A stretch of DNA of 64,000 nt from Aquanectria penicillioides (taxonomy: Eukaryota; Ascomycota; Sordariomycetes; Hypocreales; Nectriaceae): the NCBI GenBank assembly GCA_003415625.1, contig PYIU01000009.1:2852001-2916000 (forward strand), written 5' to 3'. This document shows positions 1 to 12,767 of this stretch, piece by piece (within the stretch, counting starts at the first letter, position 1; every line of letters starts with the position of its first letter). The notes under the pieces are model-generated. The model was not told the DNA's origin, made no database searches, and saw nothing but the letters and a program-made list of their open reading frames with translations. A program made the position numbers and the translations under genes.

Positions 1-2679
1 AAGTTCTGTTGGCTCTAGCCTCACGAACTGACCCCGTGATGCTAGTACGTCGTCATAAGTCCAGGTAGGGAGGATGGGCCTCCGGTGAAGGATGTGCAGC
101 CTCTGAGATCTCTCTGTTGGTCCCGGGGAGACGGCGTCATCTTCACCGCAAGCCAACAGGCGTACATGGGGAGTCGTGGGGCGGCGATGGCTCATTCGAT
201 GCCGACGATGAGTTCCCTGGGCAGCGCTGATGTGGAGGTTCGTGGTGAAGGCAAAGACAGTCGGCTGACGGGCCTTGGCGCTGTTGTGGACGAGGATAGC
301 ATTGTAATCTGATTCCGCGGCGTGCTTAGGTACTAGCTGGAGAGTCTGCCCAAACTTGCAAAAGAAAAATAGTCGAGATTTTGGTCTCACGGATAGCTGT
401 AGTGACTACACGACGGCATGCGCCGTTAGAAACAAAACATAAGAGCCAGTTGAATTGCTTCCAGCTTTCTTTTCGTCTCAAGGTATTGTCCACCTGGTAT
501 GTATACGTCGACCCCAAGGGGAGCAATTTAGCAAGCAAAGAACGTTAGGAGCCTTGTCACCGGAATATCAAGGTTCATTGGGACAGGTCCCCCACCTCAT
601 CACATCACCACAACTTAGATCTGCTAAATCGTTAGAGGCCAAGGATTCTCGTCGACAGGGCTAAGAAAACTAGTCTGAAGATCAGGAGACGCGGGAAGTG
701 CAGCCAGCCTGGTCAAGTTAGCTCCCTATTATCTGAAGAAAAAAAAAAAATCTTGAAAAGCGCATGGGGGCCCCAGAGTATGACGGGGCTGGTTGAAAAG
801 CTCCTGGACTGGTGCAATACTAAAAGCCAGAGATCGGCCGGTTTTCCTAGTTGAGGCTGACATCCACAGGGTGTGCTCCCGGAGCCCGTTGGAGTGTTAT
901 TGCTTCTTCTTTTTTTCCTCTTTTTTTTATTTTCTTTTTCTTTTTATTTCAACCGATTTCATGACTTCAGTCCCGCCCAGCCCCCGGGGCTTGGTCTTGA
1001 GCTGGGTCTTGAAATCGGCTTAGATTACGAAGACTAATGGTGCCTAATTGTGTTGCTTGTTGCTTGTTGCTTGTTGCTCTCGACTCTAACACTGAGTAAT
1101 TCTCTGGATTTAGGCCAACACAACACACCCAGGAGGTGCAACACACAGTGGCAAGCCAAATGGTCACTAACTCTTCGAACTTTCCAAGCTCCCTTTAGTG
1201 CACGTTTCTCTTCTCTCACTGCATTCAATGCCATGCCCCCTCCCTCCCTCCTCCCCTAGTGTCCCTACTGGCTTTGCTATTAGGCTCGCTCGACGCTATG
1301 AAGGCGTTCCCCAGGGAGAGCCTTGACTTGACTGGCCGATGCGCCTATCGCCGCCCCCCAGGAATCTGCCGTGGGTAGACATGGCCGGCGTGGAAAGAGC
1401 GGGGATTTGATGGATCCAAGAGCGTGGTATGATTGGTTGTCGTGTTGAGACGCTTTTCACAATCCTTGCTCGTCCAGGGCCATTTTTCAGATATCCACAT
1501 TCACCCACGCACCATGTGGCACAACCATGGCTTTGCAGCTTGATTTTGAGAAGACCCAATGCACACAGACACACGGACACAGAAGCAGGACACAGAAGTC
1601 GGACACATCGTGATGAGAAGAGAGACATGTGCGCGTACAGACGCCCAGCACGGAGCAATGGAGTGAAACAGAAGGGCTTACGGGCCCTCAATCGGCAGCG
1701 AGTCGGATGCCGGCGGCATATCACACACAATTGCTTATGTGCAATGTATGGCTGTGCAATATGTCGGTATCTACTCGATACACGGCGAGCAATGTGCAAC
1801 CACGGCACTTCGTCATATGGACTTGTGCAGCAGCGCCGCGCCGCACTTTCAAAACACAAACCACAACTGGGATGTTCCGCGCTTGGCTGAGCAGGGGGGA
1901 GGGGGCCGTTGTCCCAGACGCCACCCTGGATTGGAGAGACAGGGACGCCACTGTCTCCCTTCGGCTGCTTTATACATGCGGTGCTATCCAGTGACAAGTG
2001 GAAGTGCCCAGACACGGCCCGGGACACGTCTCCGAGGGATGGAGAGGGCCCCTTCAGATTTTGTGCCATTTCCCTCCGGTTTCCTGACTGCGCACCCTCG
2101 TCATGCCATGCCCGTTGCCTGCGTCACGGACCGTTCCACGACACACGATCGAGGAATGACTGCTGACGCTTACCAGAACCCTGGGCGTCACCACCTCTCG
2201 ACAGGACTGACCGGGGACCGTACTTTGAACCGTCGCCTCGGAAAAGCGACTCAAGCCAACCGGCCGAGGATTCGCGTAAGTCATGGCCCCTTTGTTGATC
2301 AATCCGGCGTCTTCCTCCCCCCTCTGGTGCGGAGTCTTTTTTTTTTTCTCTTATATTTTTCTTTATTTTTATTTTTATTTTTCTTATTCGTTTTGGGAGA
2401 TTTTCCCCAGTCCCAACATCCCCCCCCCACCACCCTCTAGACTTTCCAGGATACTACAGTGTAACTAGCTTCAACCTGGAAATAATACGTGCTTGAATGT
2501 GGGCTCTCGAGTTGATTGGGGAGGGGTGTTGATGGATGGCGTGGGATGACAGGCCTGACAGGCGCGTTGACCGCCCTTTGGACCGTGTGTTTGAGTGAGT
2601 GAAAAGAGGCCCTGTTATCGATGGGGATGGGGATGGCAATGTGGGAAGCGTAGTGGAGGAGGGAGGGAGGGAGGGAGGG
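1..2679. other. Intergenic, no supported gene
   Basis: I see no convincing gene here. Open frames are short or have a composition unlike protein; the longest (minus strand, 1296-2069) has no recognisable domain. There are T-rich tracts near 905-950 and 2335-2395 and a GGATG-type repeat near 2650-2740. The right part probably holds the promoter and 5' leader of the zinc-cluster gene downstream. Confidence 0.5.
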
Positions 2680-3078
2680 ATGGATGTGTGGTGGATGGTT
2701 GTGGATAGGTGGATGGATCATGGATGGATGGATCTTGGTCGGATGACGGGTAAAGGGATGCGGAGGAATGAGGCATGGACAGATGCCGAGCTGGCGGAAG
2801 ACAACACTACTACCCTCGGGCTCATCCACCTGGATCTGAACCACACGGCAGTTCTCAAAACTAACAGGCTCTTGGAACAGAAGAGGACAGGGCCCAAGCC
2901 GAGCCTAACGGGCGAGGCAGCCATCCGGCCCCCCCGGCGAAGTGCGAACCAACGGAGCCAGCAGAGGTTGCGACACGACGCTACTGAGCCTCAAGTCTCT
3001 CTCGCTGGTGGCGAGGCCCAGGCTCAGGCACTACCAGAACAAGCACCAACACGAGTACAAGCACAAGCACAAGCACAA

Positions 3079-3116
<38 letters not shown>

Positions 3117-6100
3117 CCAAGACCAGGCACAACAAGCCCAGGTAAACACCGAGCAAGACACGCCGGCTACAGCTCCCGTATCCTCATCCAACCTTGATAA
3201 CGGCCAAGTGACCACCAACAACCGTCATGTTGTGTCCGCACCGGGGCCGAGACGCCAACAGCCGCCGCCGCCTCTCTCTACCGTCCAACCTCGTGACGAC
3301 AATACTGGGGAACACCCGTCTCTCGTCTCCTCTCCCCAACGTGCAACGGTGACCAGTCAGCACATCTCTCCTTGCCGAGCCCCCTGCGGCAGCCCCCGTT
3401 TCGTTCAGCGCTGCCTCTTGAACCAAGACCAGTCTCGAGGCCAATGTCAGAGTCCAGGCCAATGTCATGGTTACAACAATAACGGCGGCGGCGGTGACCG
3501 TTGTCCTGGAGTTGTACACGTTGGTCATCCAGGTCTCGGTCCCGGTCCCGCTCCCACTCCGAACGATGATTCTACGAACTCGCAATCCGTGAATTCCCGG
3601 CAGACTTGGCGAGAAGCTGGCTACGAATCTCCAACCAGAAGCCCCAAGCTCCAGGCAGAGCCAATCTTAGCTGGTGATGCAGAGAGTGCTGGCGTTGCCC
3701 TCTGTCAGCCTCGCGAGGATGCTAACAAATCCCTGCCACCGCCGGTTGCTCAGCTAGTAGCCACTGACACCAACACCAGCGCCAACACCCTCTCAGCTCG
3801 AGATAGGTTTCCATTAGTTCTACTTCCAGCTTCCAGAGCTGTGCGAGAGACTCGCGGGGCCTGGCCGATCAGCCATGCACACTCGTCGCCGTCGAGTCCC
3901 TCACTCATCCCGGCCCACGAATCGACACCCCGAAACCCTTCTCCACGCAGGCGAGATCACATCCCAAGTCGAGCTTGTCCGAGTGGGAGATCTCCTCTGA
4001 ATCATGGAGCCAGCAGCAGGACATCGAACGGACCCAGCCAGTCCCTTTTATTCTGTACCAGGTTGATCCCCATCCAGAAATCACCCAAGCCAAGCCAACC
4101 AGCCCGGCGTCAACATTCGTCACCTTGTAGCCCAGTCAAGAAATGTGAAAACGATTCAACACTTGACCTTACGAAGGTACCATTACATCATTCGTCTACT
4201 ACTGTCGATGAAGAAGGCGCACCCGGTGACGACTCGGAGTGGCATGACCATGATGATGTTGTTGTTGTTGTTGTTGTTGATGATGATGATGATGTCGTTG
4301 TTGATGATGCCGGCGCTGATGATGATGATGATGATGATGATGATGGTGATGGTGGTGGTGGTGATGATGATATGTTCTTGGATGAGTGTTATGATTGTTC
4401 CGCACATTCAGACACCACCGAGTACACATCCGATCTTGAGTCCGTCGATGGAGGTCGAGCTCTCAATTTCAATACCCAGGAGCTAGAAAAATACAATCCC
4501 AATCCAACACCCGAAGGGGATTACAATGATCCCGCCCCCGACAGCCCTTCAGAAGTCATCGTTAAGGACGACCTTGATGACTCTGGTTCAGATGCCCCTG
4601 CCCGGAAGGCGAGGCGTATCTCGGCAGAGGAGGACGAGGATCTTGGAACGGACAAAGAGGACAGCACATCTCTGAGTGACACGGACACGGCAAAGGCCTG
4701 TATCCGCTGCCGCATGCGAAAGGCCAAGGTCAATTGCCATTTTCGAATAAGCCGCGTATAGAAATTAACAAGTCGCAGTGTGAGTGGGACAACGAAGATT
4801 GTGAGGGAGAGTGCACCAACTGCAAAATCGTCGCCACGAAATCCAAGAACACTATCCACCATATCTCATGTGTGACGAATAAGATCTCCGAAATTACGCT
4901 ATACCGTTCTGGCGGCCTCAACCTCACCGATCGCTGGGATGGTATCGAGATGCATGACGTCGGTGACCGGGTGCCTACTACCAACGCTCGCATCATCTAT
5001 GTGTCTCAGGGATTATTCAACGTACCTATCCCGATGAAAGTTGTTGAGTTCATGCCGAAGGAGGGCGATGTGACTGCTCGATATTGGACTATCTATCCGA
5101 ATGGGGTCGAAGTTCGGAAATGCAAGCAGCTCACGACCTGGTGTTTGCAAGACATTGTTGACCAAGCAGAGGTTGTTGAAGAATACACAATCAGATATTC
5201 TATCCCTGCTATGATCTTTCATGTTGCAAACTTGGCCAAGGAAGGCAATGATCCCTCCGGAGGTTTGATTGAGAAGACTTACAAGATGGCCATTCAGCAC
5301 TTCTGTCGACTCCAGGTACAGTACCCCCTGATAACACTAAACTGTGTCATAGTGATTAAAAGAAATCAGGATCCACCTCCAGGAGTTGAAACTACTCCGG
5401 ATCAAGAAAAAGAAATGAGACTGCTTGGAAACGTATTCATCCTCTGGCTTGCGATTCGTATGTCGAACCATTTTCTTTGCTTTGGCCCTTCTGCGGGTTG
5501 CTGTTAGAAACTAACCCCCATCTACAGAGCACACGACAGGATCTTCTTACATCGAAGGCACCGAGACCCTGAACATGGATCCGGAAACACAAGACCCATC
5601 ATACCCAATGTTTTCCAAGGTTTCCGTGCCACGAATGATTGTCGCCCAATTCGACAACCTGAACTACATTCGAATACTCGAAAAGTACAAGAGGAGAGTT
5701 GTTTTCCAACTTGAGGACATGATGACAAGCGGAAACCCCGGCCATTGGTTCACCCTCTACGCAGTCCTTTTCATCCTATTGCGAGAAACAAGTTGGTCCT
5801 CCGCTGATCGATATCGTCACGCGAGAGACAACTATGGATCAAAGGTATTCCCCTCAACTCTACCCTTCAAACTAAGTCAGGCGACTAAGGATTGCCCAAG
5901 ATCCGATACTCAATCCCCGAGTTTGTTGAAAACCTCCATAAGGGAGCTAACGACCTCCTCATTCACTGGCATTACTTCAACTCCCTGTCCTGGGCCAAGG
6001 GTGATAACCTCCCAGCCAAGCTTAGGAATTGGCTCACCCCAAAGCAATTCAGTCTCGTCAAAGATACGGCTGAGAATCCTCAAGTACGGGCCCATGTGGA

Positions 6101-6364
6101 CTTCTGGGATCACTTCAAGAACAACAACGGCGCCGGTGCGAGTTGCATTCCCCATATGGGCGTAACTACCATGCTAACTCAGCTGCAGTCGAGGGAAGCG
6201 TCGGAAATAAAAAACCAACTCAACCAGGGTACACAGGCCCCCAAACCAAGTTCAACTGGGACCATCCGTTCTACTGGACATCGCAGCTTTTTGAACCGAA
6301 TTGGATTCCTCACCCAACATACCAGCGAGAACCAATCCCGAAGACCCCACCGATGGTACAATGA
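2680..6364 (+). CDS. Zn2Cys6 (C6 finger) protein with long low-complexity N-terminus, six exons
   Basis: Likely nuclear transcription regulator. Proposed exons: 2680-4728, 4779-5315, 5370-5457, 5528-5844, 5901-6135 and 6189-6364, giving 1133 aa; all junctions keep frame. Splicing at 4728/4779 joins CIRCRMRKAK to CEWDNEDCEGECTNC, which rebuilds the C-x2-C-x6-C start of a binuclear zinc cluster (from about residue 674). The last cysteine lies after a long loop (KIVATKSK... then C), as in a family expanded in Sordariomycetes. The C-terminal half also fits that family (ILWLAI, TLNM, then WTSQLFEPNW at the end). The last exon uses a different frame from the plain open frame; the 53-nt intron 6136-6188 has a GCTAAC branch point. 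Intron 5316-5369 is 54 nt without a stop, so its retention would stay in frame. The first ~670 residues are low complexity (Gln-Ala repeat, Asp/Val runs). The start is uncertain: in-frame ATGs lie at 2680, 2695, 2710, 2725, 2743 and 2758. Confidence 0.75.
3046..3138 (+). repeat. Coding (CAGGCA)n-type Gln-Ala repeat
   Basis: Hexanucleotide repeat of CAAGCA/CAGGCA units inside exon 1 of the zinc-cluster gene, encoding alternating Gln-Ala. A tract like this is prone to length change. Confidence 0.85.
4249..4374 (+). repeat. Coding GTT/GAT trinucleotide tracts (poly-Val, poly-Asp)
   Basis: Runs of GTT and GAT codons encode Val and Asp stretches, with a short Gly run, in the same exon. The result is a strongly acidic segment upstream of the zinc cluster. 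Confidence 0.85.
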
Positions 6365-7101
6365 CTGAACGACATACATTACAGCATCACATATTGTTTC
6401 ATATTTTCGAAGGAGAATAATAACCGTACCCACGATGGGCTTTCAATCTTTTTAAATGAATTTACGAATCGACAGAGGACGACTATTTTTTAGACTCGAG
6501 CGAACGTTGTTTAATACTTGACGAAGGGGAATGACAGGACCCCAGGATAAAGACAACTCCAGTACAAGGACAGAAAAACGAGATGAGATGGAGGCAACGA
6601 CAACTTGGCGCAGAGAAATATAGAATACAAAAGTGTGTCTTTGGTTCTTTTTTCTTACATATGGTTATGTGTTATTTTGGTTTTGGTTTTGGTTTTGGTT
6701 TTGGTTTTCAGACCAAGTGTGAACGGGACATTACCTAGTGTGCAAAGCATTACTATAGAGGCTTTGTTAGAAGCTGATTTCACGGATATAAATCATGCAA
6801 GGCATTGATGATTACTAATTCTCTTTACCTTGGTGAATCTACTGTGAAGCTTTCTGGCGTGGTCCTCATGGTCTCTAAAAAATGGCGCCATAATTCCTTG
6901 TCCAAGTCAGTGTTTCCCCATGTTTGAATCCGGTCCCAGTCTTAGCGCTGAGCCGTGCCTCGGCGATTGTTCCCTAGATCTGGTCTAACGAATTGTTCCA
7001 AGATCTATCGCCTGACTCGTATTCCCTAGTTGCCTCCCGGTTCTCCGATCGATACCCGTTCGATCTAGTTCCATCCCCAATCTCCACCCGCCACAACACC
7101 G
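6365..7101. other. Convergent 3' intergenic region with GGTTTT repeat
   Basis: Lies between the 3' ends of the zinc-cluster gene (+) and the unknown gene at 7102-8519 (-). It holds a short (GGTTTT)n tract at about 6674-6708. No gene seen. Confidence 0.6.
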
Positions 7102-8519
7102 TCATAGTACCCCATCAGTTGGTGGCGTCGCCGGTCTTGTTGTAATACCAAAATAAATCTTTTCCCTCGGCGCCTTAGAGATCAAAGCGCCCCAAGACAT
7201 AGTCTCCGGCCATTCCTCTCCGGCGCTAATAGCATCTACTAGTGGGCTACCTAGCCCCTGACTCTTCATGAAGGTTGTCATGTCACCATCTGCAGCCCTC
7301 AACAAGTATCTGTCTTCGCGTCGGTTCAGAGCAGCATTCGTGTCTCGGATGCTTCTTCTTATGTAGTCGTAGAACCTTTCTACTTGTATGATGCATTTTT
7401 GAAGGCGTATTAACTGCACTCCAGATACCAGGCACGGTCGAGACTCGGTTGAGTTACGTGGAAGGCGCTGAAGCTTTTTGAGAGCTGGAGTTTCTGCCTC
7501 AGTTTGACTTTTCTCGGTTCCTGCTCGGTCGAGAGATTTTCTCAACTCGTTGGGGAATAAGTCTCTTGATGGTGTAAAGAGCACATGCAAATCTCCGTCA
7601 CCCACTTCTGTGGTTTTCACGTTGGAAGAGTCGTCCCTGGACCAGTCGACACCCAAGGTTGTGGATGGTTGGGTCAAATCTTCTTGATTACCGAACATCT
7701 CTTCGTAGAGACAGTCTTGGTCTTGGTGTGCAATGACACCGTCGTCGTCGTCATCACACGCATCTTCATGCAACTCTACTCGAGATTCATAGCCAAGATC
7801 CAATGGATCGAGGCTACCAGGTAACCAATCCAGTCGTTGAAACCAGGTATCCTCCAAGGAAGCTTCATTTTCAACAGCTAGATCTTTTGCAATAGTGTCT
7901 TCCCAGCTGGACAGCTCTCTGAAGACAGCATCGGCATTCTATACCTCCATGTCGACGTCCTCTTCGAACAGCCATGGAACCTCTAGTCTCGAGGAGGAGT
8001 CGAACAACTCCATTTGTTCTGTGTCGTTGCATTTTGGCAGTGGAACCACCTCGGCCAGTGTTCCAATATCGTCGAGGGAAGCATACTGTATCGCACGGGC
8101 GCGTAACTTCGTAAGGTCTTTGAGAAACTCTCGCGTTCTATCTGCAAAGATGTACCGCAGTTCTAGCGATAGCTTGGTTGTGTGCGTGTTCCGGGGGCCC
8201 CAGCTCATGATGCGCTTTCCAGCTCGTTCAAAGTTTTGGGGCAAGTCGCGTCCGGACAGTACAGTACAGGCGGGGGTATCCAAAGGTGCAACGGATCGTA
8301 GATAGCGTGGGTGCCAAACGAAAGGCCGCAGCTCTGCAAGCTCGAATGCTGTATCGCAAGCTGGAAATATGGGAGAGACCAAAGAAGAATGCCAGAGAGA
8401 AAAGGAGGCAGCCTAAGATTATGGGGGAATAGAGACAGTCGCGAACCTGCCCACCTGATGAGGTCATGTGTGGGTTTGAGTCGAAACTCATCAGCGTTTG
8501 AATTACCATCATGACACAT
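7102..8519 (-). pseudogene. Unknown protein gene interrupted by one in-frame TAG
   Basis: I do not recognise the family. Exon 1 is 8447-8519 and exon 2 is 7102-8360; the 86-nt intron 8361-8446 ends in TTTCCAG and joins LIRWA to CDTAFELAEL in frame. Reading continues to 7942, meets TAG at 7939-7941 (codon 165), then continues in the same frame for about 278 more codons to a TGA at 7102-7104. Translated through the TAG the product would be 443 aa. The part after the TAG has an acidic stretch (DDDDDG) and an Arg-rich helix-like segment (FYDYIRRSIRDTNAALNRRE) and has no in-frame ATG near its start. No GT...AG intron I tried removes the stop and keeps frame. It could be a recent pseudogene, a stop read through, a sequence error, or a truncated 164-aa protein. 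Confidence 0.5.
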
Positions 8520-9132
8520 TGAATCACCAAACGATGTCAGGTACGACTTTCAATCAAGATTTCAGATAACCGCCGTCGCCTGTTGCTTTGTTCATGGGCC
8601 GCTGATTTATTGTTCGCTCCCGCCTCTCTTGAATGTTTCACATCCATTTGACAGGAAGCAATGACGCAATTGATATAACAACTTCAGTCATTCATTCTGC
8701 ACACGTAAAGACCAAATCACACTTCGACGTCCATCTTTCTGCCCATGGCACATCTTGGCTCGACGTTAATTTGACTTCTTACCCTGTCATCCACGTGCGG
8801 GATCGGCCGCTGCATCTGATTAAGCTTTATCAAGCCTGCCGCAGGCCGCCATGCACAACAACGCCTCCGACGACATGAATATGCAAGTTTGCTGATCTCA
8901 ATTACCGATGCCTGCATACCTAAATTTCCCGATACGACAAGTCCGTCTCACCCCGAATAAGAATGATTGTCTAGCGTCTCTAGTCAAACTGCGCTCCCCG
9001 TCGCCGTCTTAGTTGTTGTGCGCATAGAGAATAATACAACTGAAAATAAAAAAGATTAACGAGGTCTCGTGGGGACCTGCACAAGGCTCATATTCTTGTC
9101 CGCATGGCCTTCGTCTCGAAGTGCCTTTGCTT
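8520..9132. other. Intergenic between two minus-strand genes
   Basis: Probable promoter of the unknown gene at 7102-8519 plus the 3' UTR of the 5-phosphatase gene. No further gene seen. Confidence 0.5.
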
Positions 9133-12107
9133 CTAACTAATTTCATCCCTTCGGAGAAACAATTCCAGCAGCATCCTAGCCTTCTCCTGGGCTCCCTTCT
9201 CCTTCTCATCCACACGGCACACATATGGGCTCACCACCTCGGCATACCTCTTCTCACGTGCTTTCCTATTCTTTGTATCTTCACTGTCGCCGCCCAACTT
9301 GAATGTCAAACGGCGGGCGAGGCCCGGGCTCCTTGGGGGATGGTCGCCGACGCCAGTTCGGAGGCAACACGAGACAGGGTAGCCGTAATGAAGACAAAGG
9401 CGATGTTATGGTTCGGTGCCAAGGCCAGAATATCGAGTATTTTGGTTTTGGTGTCGGGCCAGACAGACGCAGAGATGGAGGTCATGTTAGGCACTGACAC
9501 TGAAATCTCGGCCCAAACTGGGTTTGGAATGAGGCCATCCGTAAGGGACTCTAGGAAGAGCAGAAGAACGGAGAAGAGCACCTCAAGCTTGCAAGCTGCG
9601 GGAAGCTCGATGGGGAAGCAGTCAACAATCGATGAATCAGTATCGAGGGCGTCGATAAGCTCGACTTGATATCTTTGCTGCTCTGACTGGTCCATCTTCC
9701 TAGTCGCAGGATCAACGGGCCAGCCAATCTCTTGCGGCAGGCTAGCGTCTTCTAGCATGGAAGCATCGGCGATGCATCGTTCCACGAGAGTTTGGGCAGC
9801 CTCTGTAAGCTTGAAGAGCTCCTTTGGTGCTGAGCAATGCACTTCCAGGTCGTATGGAATCGCTCCTTTGATATTTTTCTCCTCTATAAACTTCCTGATT
9901 CCGCCGTCGGGGATGCGGATGAGCTCTGCGATTGATCGTCCGATGCAAGTCGGGTTCCAGGTTCCGCGGATTGGTACAAAGTGATCGCGACCATCCTCTA
10001 TCCGGAGGATCAAGACTTCTTCAACCTTTGTGCGGCCTTCGTTCAAGGCACGAATGTGAGAGATGGTGGATATCTGTATCTGCAGCAAAATGGAGGCCGT
10101 CTCCCCGGGTTCCAAGGTCACGCTTGGGCCAAGGGGCTCGGGAGAATCTTCGTCTGCACGCACAAATGTTGTCTTCAACCAATCTGAGCTAGAGTCGTCT
10201 CCTCCATCAGAAGATTCTTCCAGGGCAGGCTTCTCGACAAAGGAAAAGGTAGCAGGCACGCTGCTGGTGTTTGCGACCGTCAACGAACACGTCTTTATCT
10301 CCAGCGGACTAACAGGTCCAAAGTCGACCACTCTGTCGTCAACTCCTGTGCCTCCTTCCACGATAACAGTGATCCCGGGCCGGCCTTCGTTTTCAGCTCG
10401 ATCAAGCTCACGGGCAACCTCAGTGTGGATCTTTGCTTTGAGCTCAGGGACGACTGCTCCATAATCAAGAGTAAAAATTGACGTGATGGGTTTATGGTCG
10501 GAGGATGAGACGCGTTGGTGCGAGGCGTAGATTTCTAAATTTATTCGATCACCCAACCCTTCCTTTGTAATGATTTCTTCGGCTTTGGAGTCCTCATTTT
10601 CGTCGTATTCTTCGTATGGGGTTGTGTCACCGGTATGTAAATCTTCCCCATCAGCGTCAGGGTCATAGCTGAAGAGGACATCGTCGTCATCCTCGAGGCC
10701 CCTCGCCTTCATTTCTTCATCTTTCCTTCTTGATTCCTCTTCTTCTCTCAGATGTTCTTCATAATCCTGCTTATCAGCACGAGTTCGGAACAGGATTCGA
10801 TCGCACCAGCTGGGGGCGCGTTGCTTCTCGCTCGAATCAAAGAGGCCAACCGTGCCTACGTCATACTTGTAGGTCGGAAGGAATGAGATAGAACCTTCTC
10901 GCCAGCCGTCGTGGAAGACTTTGCGCTGCTTCATCACCCGCCGCAGCTGGTCGTGAGGTAACAATGAATCTATTGTTGCCTGCAATGAGGCCGGATCTTG
11001 GCTTGGATCCTCAGGAAAGTCGTCCGGGTCAGGGAGGGTAGTTTCGGATTCTATGGTAATTCCAGAATCATAGCTTTGATTCCGAGAATGATGCATTTTC
11101 ATTCTAGTTGGTGAGTTTTCGTCTTCGACAACGTCCGTGTGTCTCATGACAATCACTCCGGGTTCATTTAATGTGATGTCCGATGCATTATCCGCTGTCA
11201 ACCCATACTCGCCACGTGCGTGTAGTGTCAACAACCGTCTGATGTCATCTCCAGGCAGGCCATCGAGTCGGAAATTCAAATCGCCAAACCAGAAGGCGAG
11301 ATCTTCGTCACCAATCTTCTCGCCTTCGTTTTCTTCAAGCCCGGCAAGGACGATCGGGTCAAATTGCGTCTTGGAGAGAATCTGGCCGACATCCCAACAC
11401 CGCCTGTCAAGATATGAGCCACCAGCACCACTAGCGAGGTGACTGTTGATAAAGACCATCCGAGTCGATTCTCCCAATAGGATTCGCGTGGTGACAGCAC
11501 CCTTGTTCCCAAAATAGCCCAAGAGTCCAGTTCCCACCTGTTTTGTGCTGACGTTACTGATTGTGGCTGCAACTTCGGGGGATGCATACACCATCAACAG
11601 CAGTCCGGTCATTTGCTCTGCCGTTACCAACTCGTACCCCTCGGGTAGAGCATCTTCCAGTGCTGTCTGCCATTTGGCCATGGCACTGGTATCGGTGTAT
11701 ACTGCCCGGTTCATGTACTCCTTGGTGGTATTGAGGTCTACAATCTCCTGCAGTCCAAGCACGTAAAGGCCGATGCTGTCCCCGGCAGTCAAGTGATACG
11801 GAGCCGGGCCGCCATTTTGTTTTGCTGGCTTGCTCTGCTCTACCGAACGGTTCTGCGCGAGATCAAGCGTCGCAAACTCCTGGTCGATGCCTTCTCCGTC
11901 GGCAAACCAGGATGCGAGGTCCTTGTCGGTTCCTGGGCATGCGGCGACGTTCCAAGTCCCAATCTTGACCTTGATCCGGTGTGGCCTCACGTATTCGGAT
12001 CGTCTGGCGTACACGGCCTTCGCGAGGGACTGGGGCGTCGTAGCCGTGGGGTCGGCCGCCTCTGGAGGGGCCGGCGGGAGTGAAAGGTCGTCGACCTGAG
12101 TCACCAT
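9133..12107 (-). CDS. OCRL/INPP5B-like inositol polyphosphate 5-phosphatase, with apparent frameshift
   Basis: Predicted to remove the 5-phosphate from phosphoinositides such as PI(4,5)P2, acting in endocytic and Golgi traffic. The catalytic domain (about residues 45-470) shows the family motifs in order: GTWNVA, GLQEIVDL, FINSHLASG, FWFGDLNFRLDG, PTYKYD, PSWCDRILFR and SSDHKPI. An ASH-like beta domain follows (DFGPVSPLEI...), then a RhoGAP-like helical region (IPDGGIRKFI...), the OCRL layout. The start at 12107 sits in GCCGCCATGG. In the given sequence the frame ends at 9306, but a good C-terminus (ARRLTFKLGG..., ending LFLRRDEIS and TAG at 9133-9135) continues in the next frame. One extra base in the C run (plus-strand G5 at 9335-9339) would join the two and give about 991 aa. 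No intron fits there, so a sequence error or a real 1-nt deletion is likely. Confidence 0.88.
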
Positions 12108-12767
12108 GGCGGCGACGCTGGAGGAGTGGGATTTGGTGGTGCGACGTCTGCGGCGCGAGATGTCGTGGGAGGGTCGGCTGCTTGTCCGCTAGATCATGGC
12201 GACCTGTAAGAGCTTGGATCGAGAAGCTGTGCCTCGGGGAGCTGGCGGAAGAGGTATAAATATGCTCTCGAAAGTAAAGAAATGATAACAGCAGCCGCGG
12301 AGGGCCCAGACTCTCGATTGACTTTTGATCGTCCGGATCCGGGTTGGTGCACTGGCGATGATGTAGGAAGCTTCCAGGAAGCGGCAGCCCCGCGACTCAG
12401 TAGAGCAGCACTGGCGACGTCCAGCGTCATCTTGCGCTTATCGATAAGCGGCCTTCCAGGCCCATCGGGGGCCATTGGGAGGACAAGCTCCAGGCCAGCG
12501 CCCAACAACTGCCGGTATCATGTGCTTCGCCTCATCAACACCACCTCTGGTTCTGTTTGCCTGCACGAGATCCCGCCCCCAGCCAGCCCTCACACGTGGA
12601 TCGGGTCGCCTGAACCGCCTCTAAACTCCTTTCGGCTTGAAACTCACCACGACTGTCAGCGCGCGTCCCGCGACCGTTAACCCGCGTGCAGCCTGCTTGC
12701 CCGCCAGCCCTTCAAACTCGCAACTGTCTAGACTCAGCGCGCGCTCCTCGCCCTTGACGACGCGGCC
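12108..12767. promoter_or_regulatory. Bidirectional promoter region, 5-phosphatase / DCP1
   Basis: Divergent 660-bp interval between the starts at 12107 (-) and 12768 (+). It should hold both promoters. Open frames here are short, with no domain, and I treat them as noise. Confidence 0.6.

Noticed and set aside
1296..2069. 257-codon minus-strand open frame
   Set aside because: No domain, Cys/Arg/Ser-rich composition like a translated promoter, no good start context, and other frames in the same region are open too.
7900..7990. Intron to remove the TAG at 7939-7941
   Set aside because: Candidate GT...AG pairs give lengths (26, 38, 46, 61, 62, 67, 74 nt) that are not multiples of 3, so they break the frame that is open on both sides.
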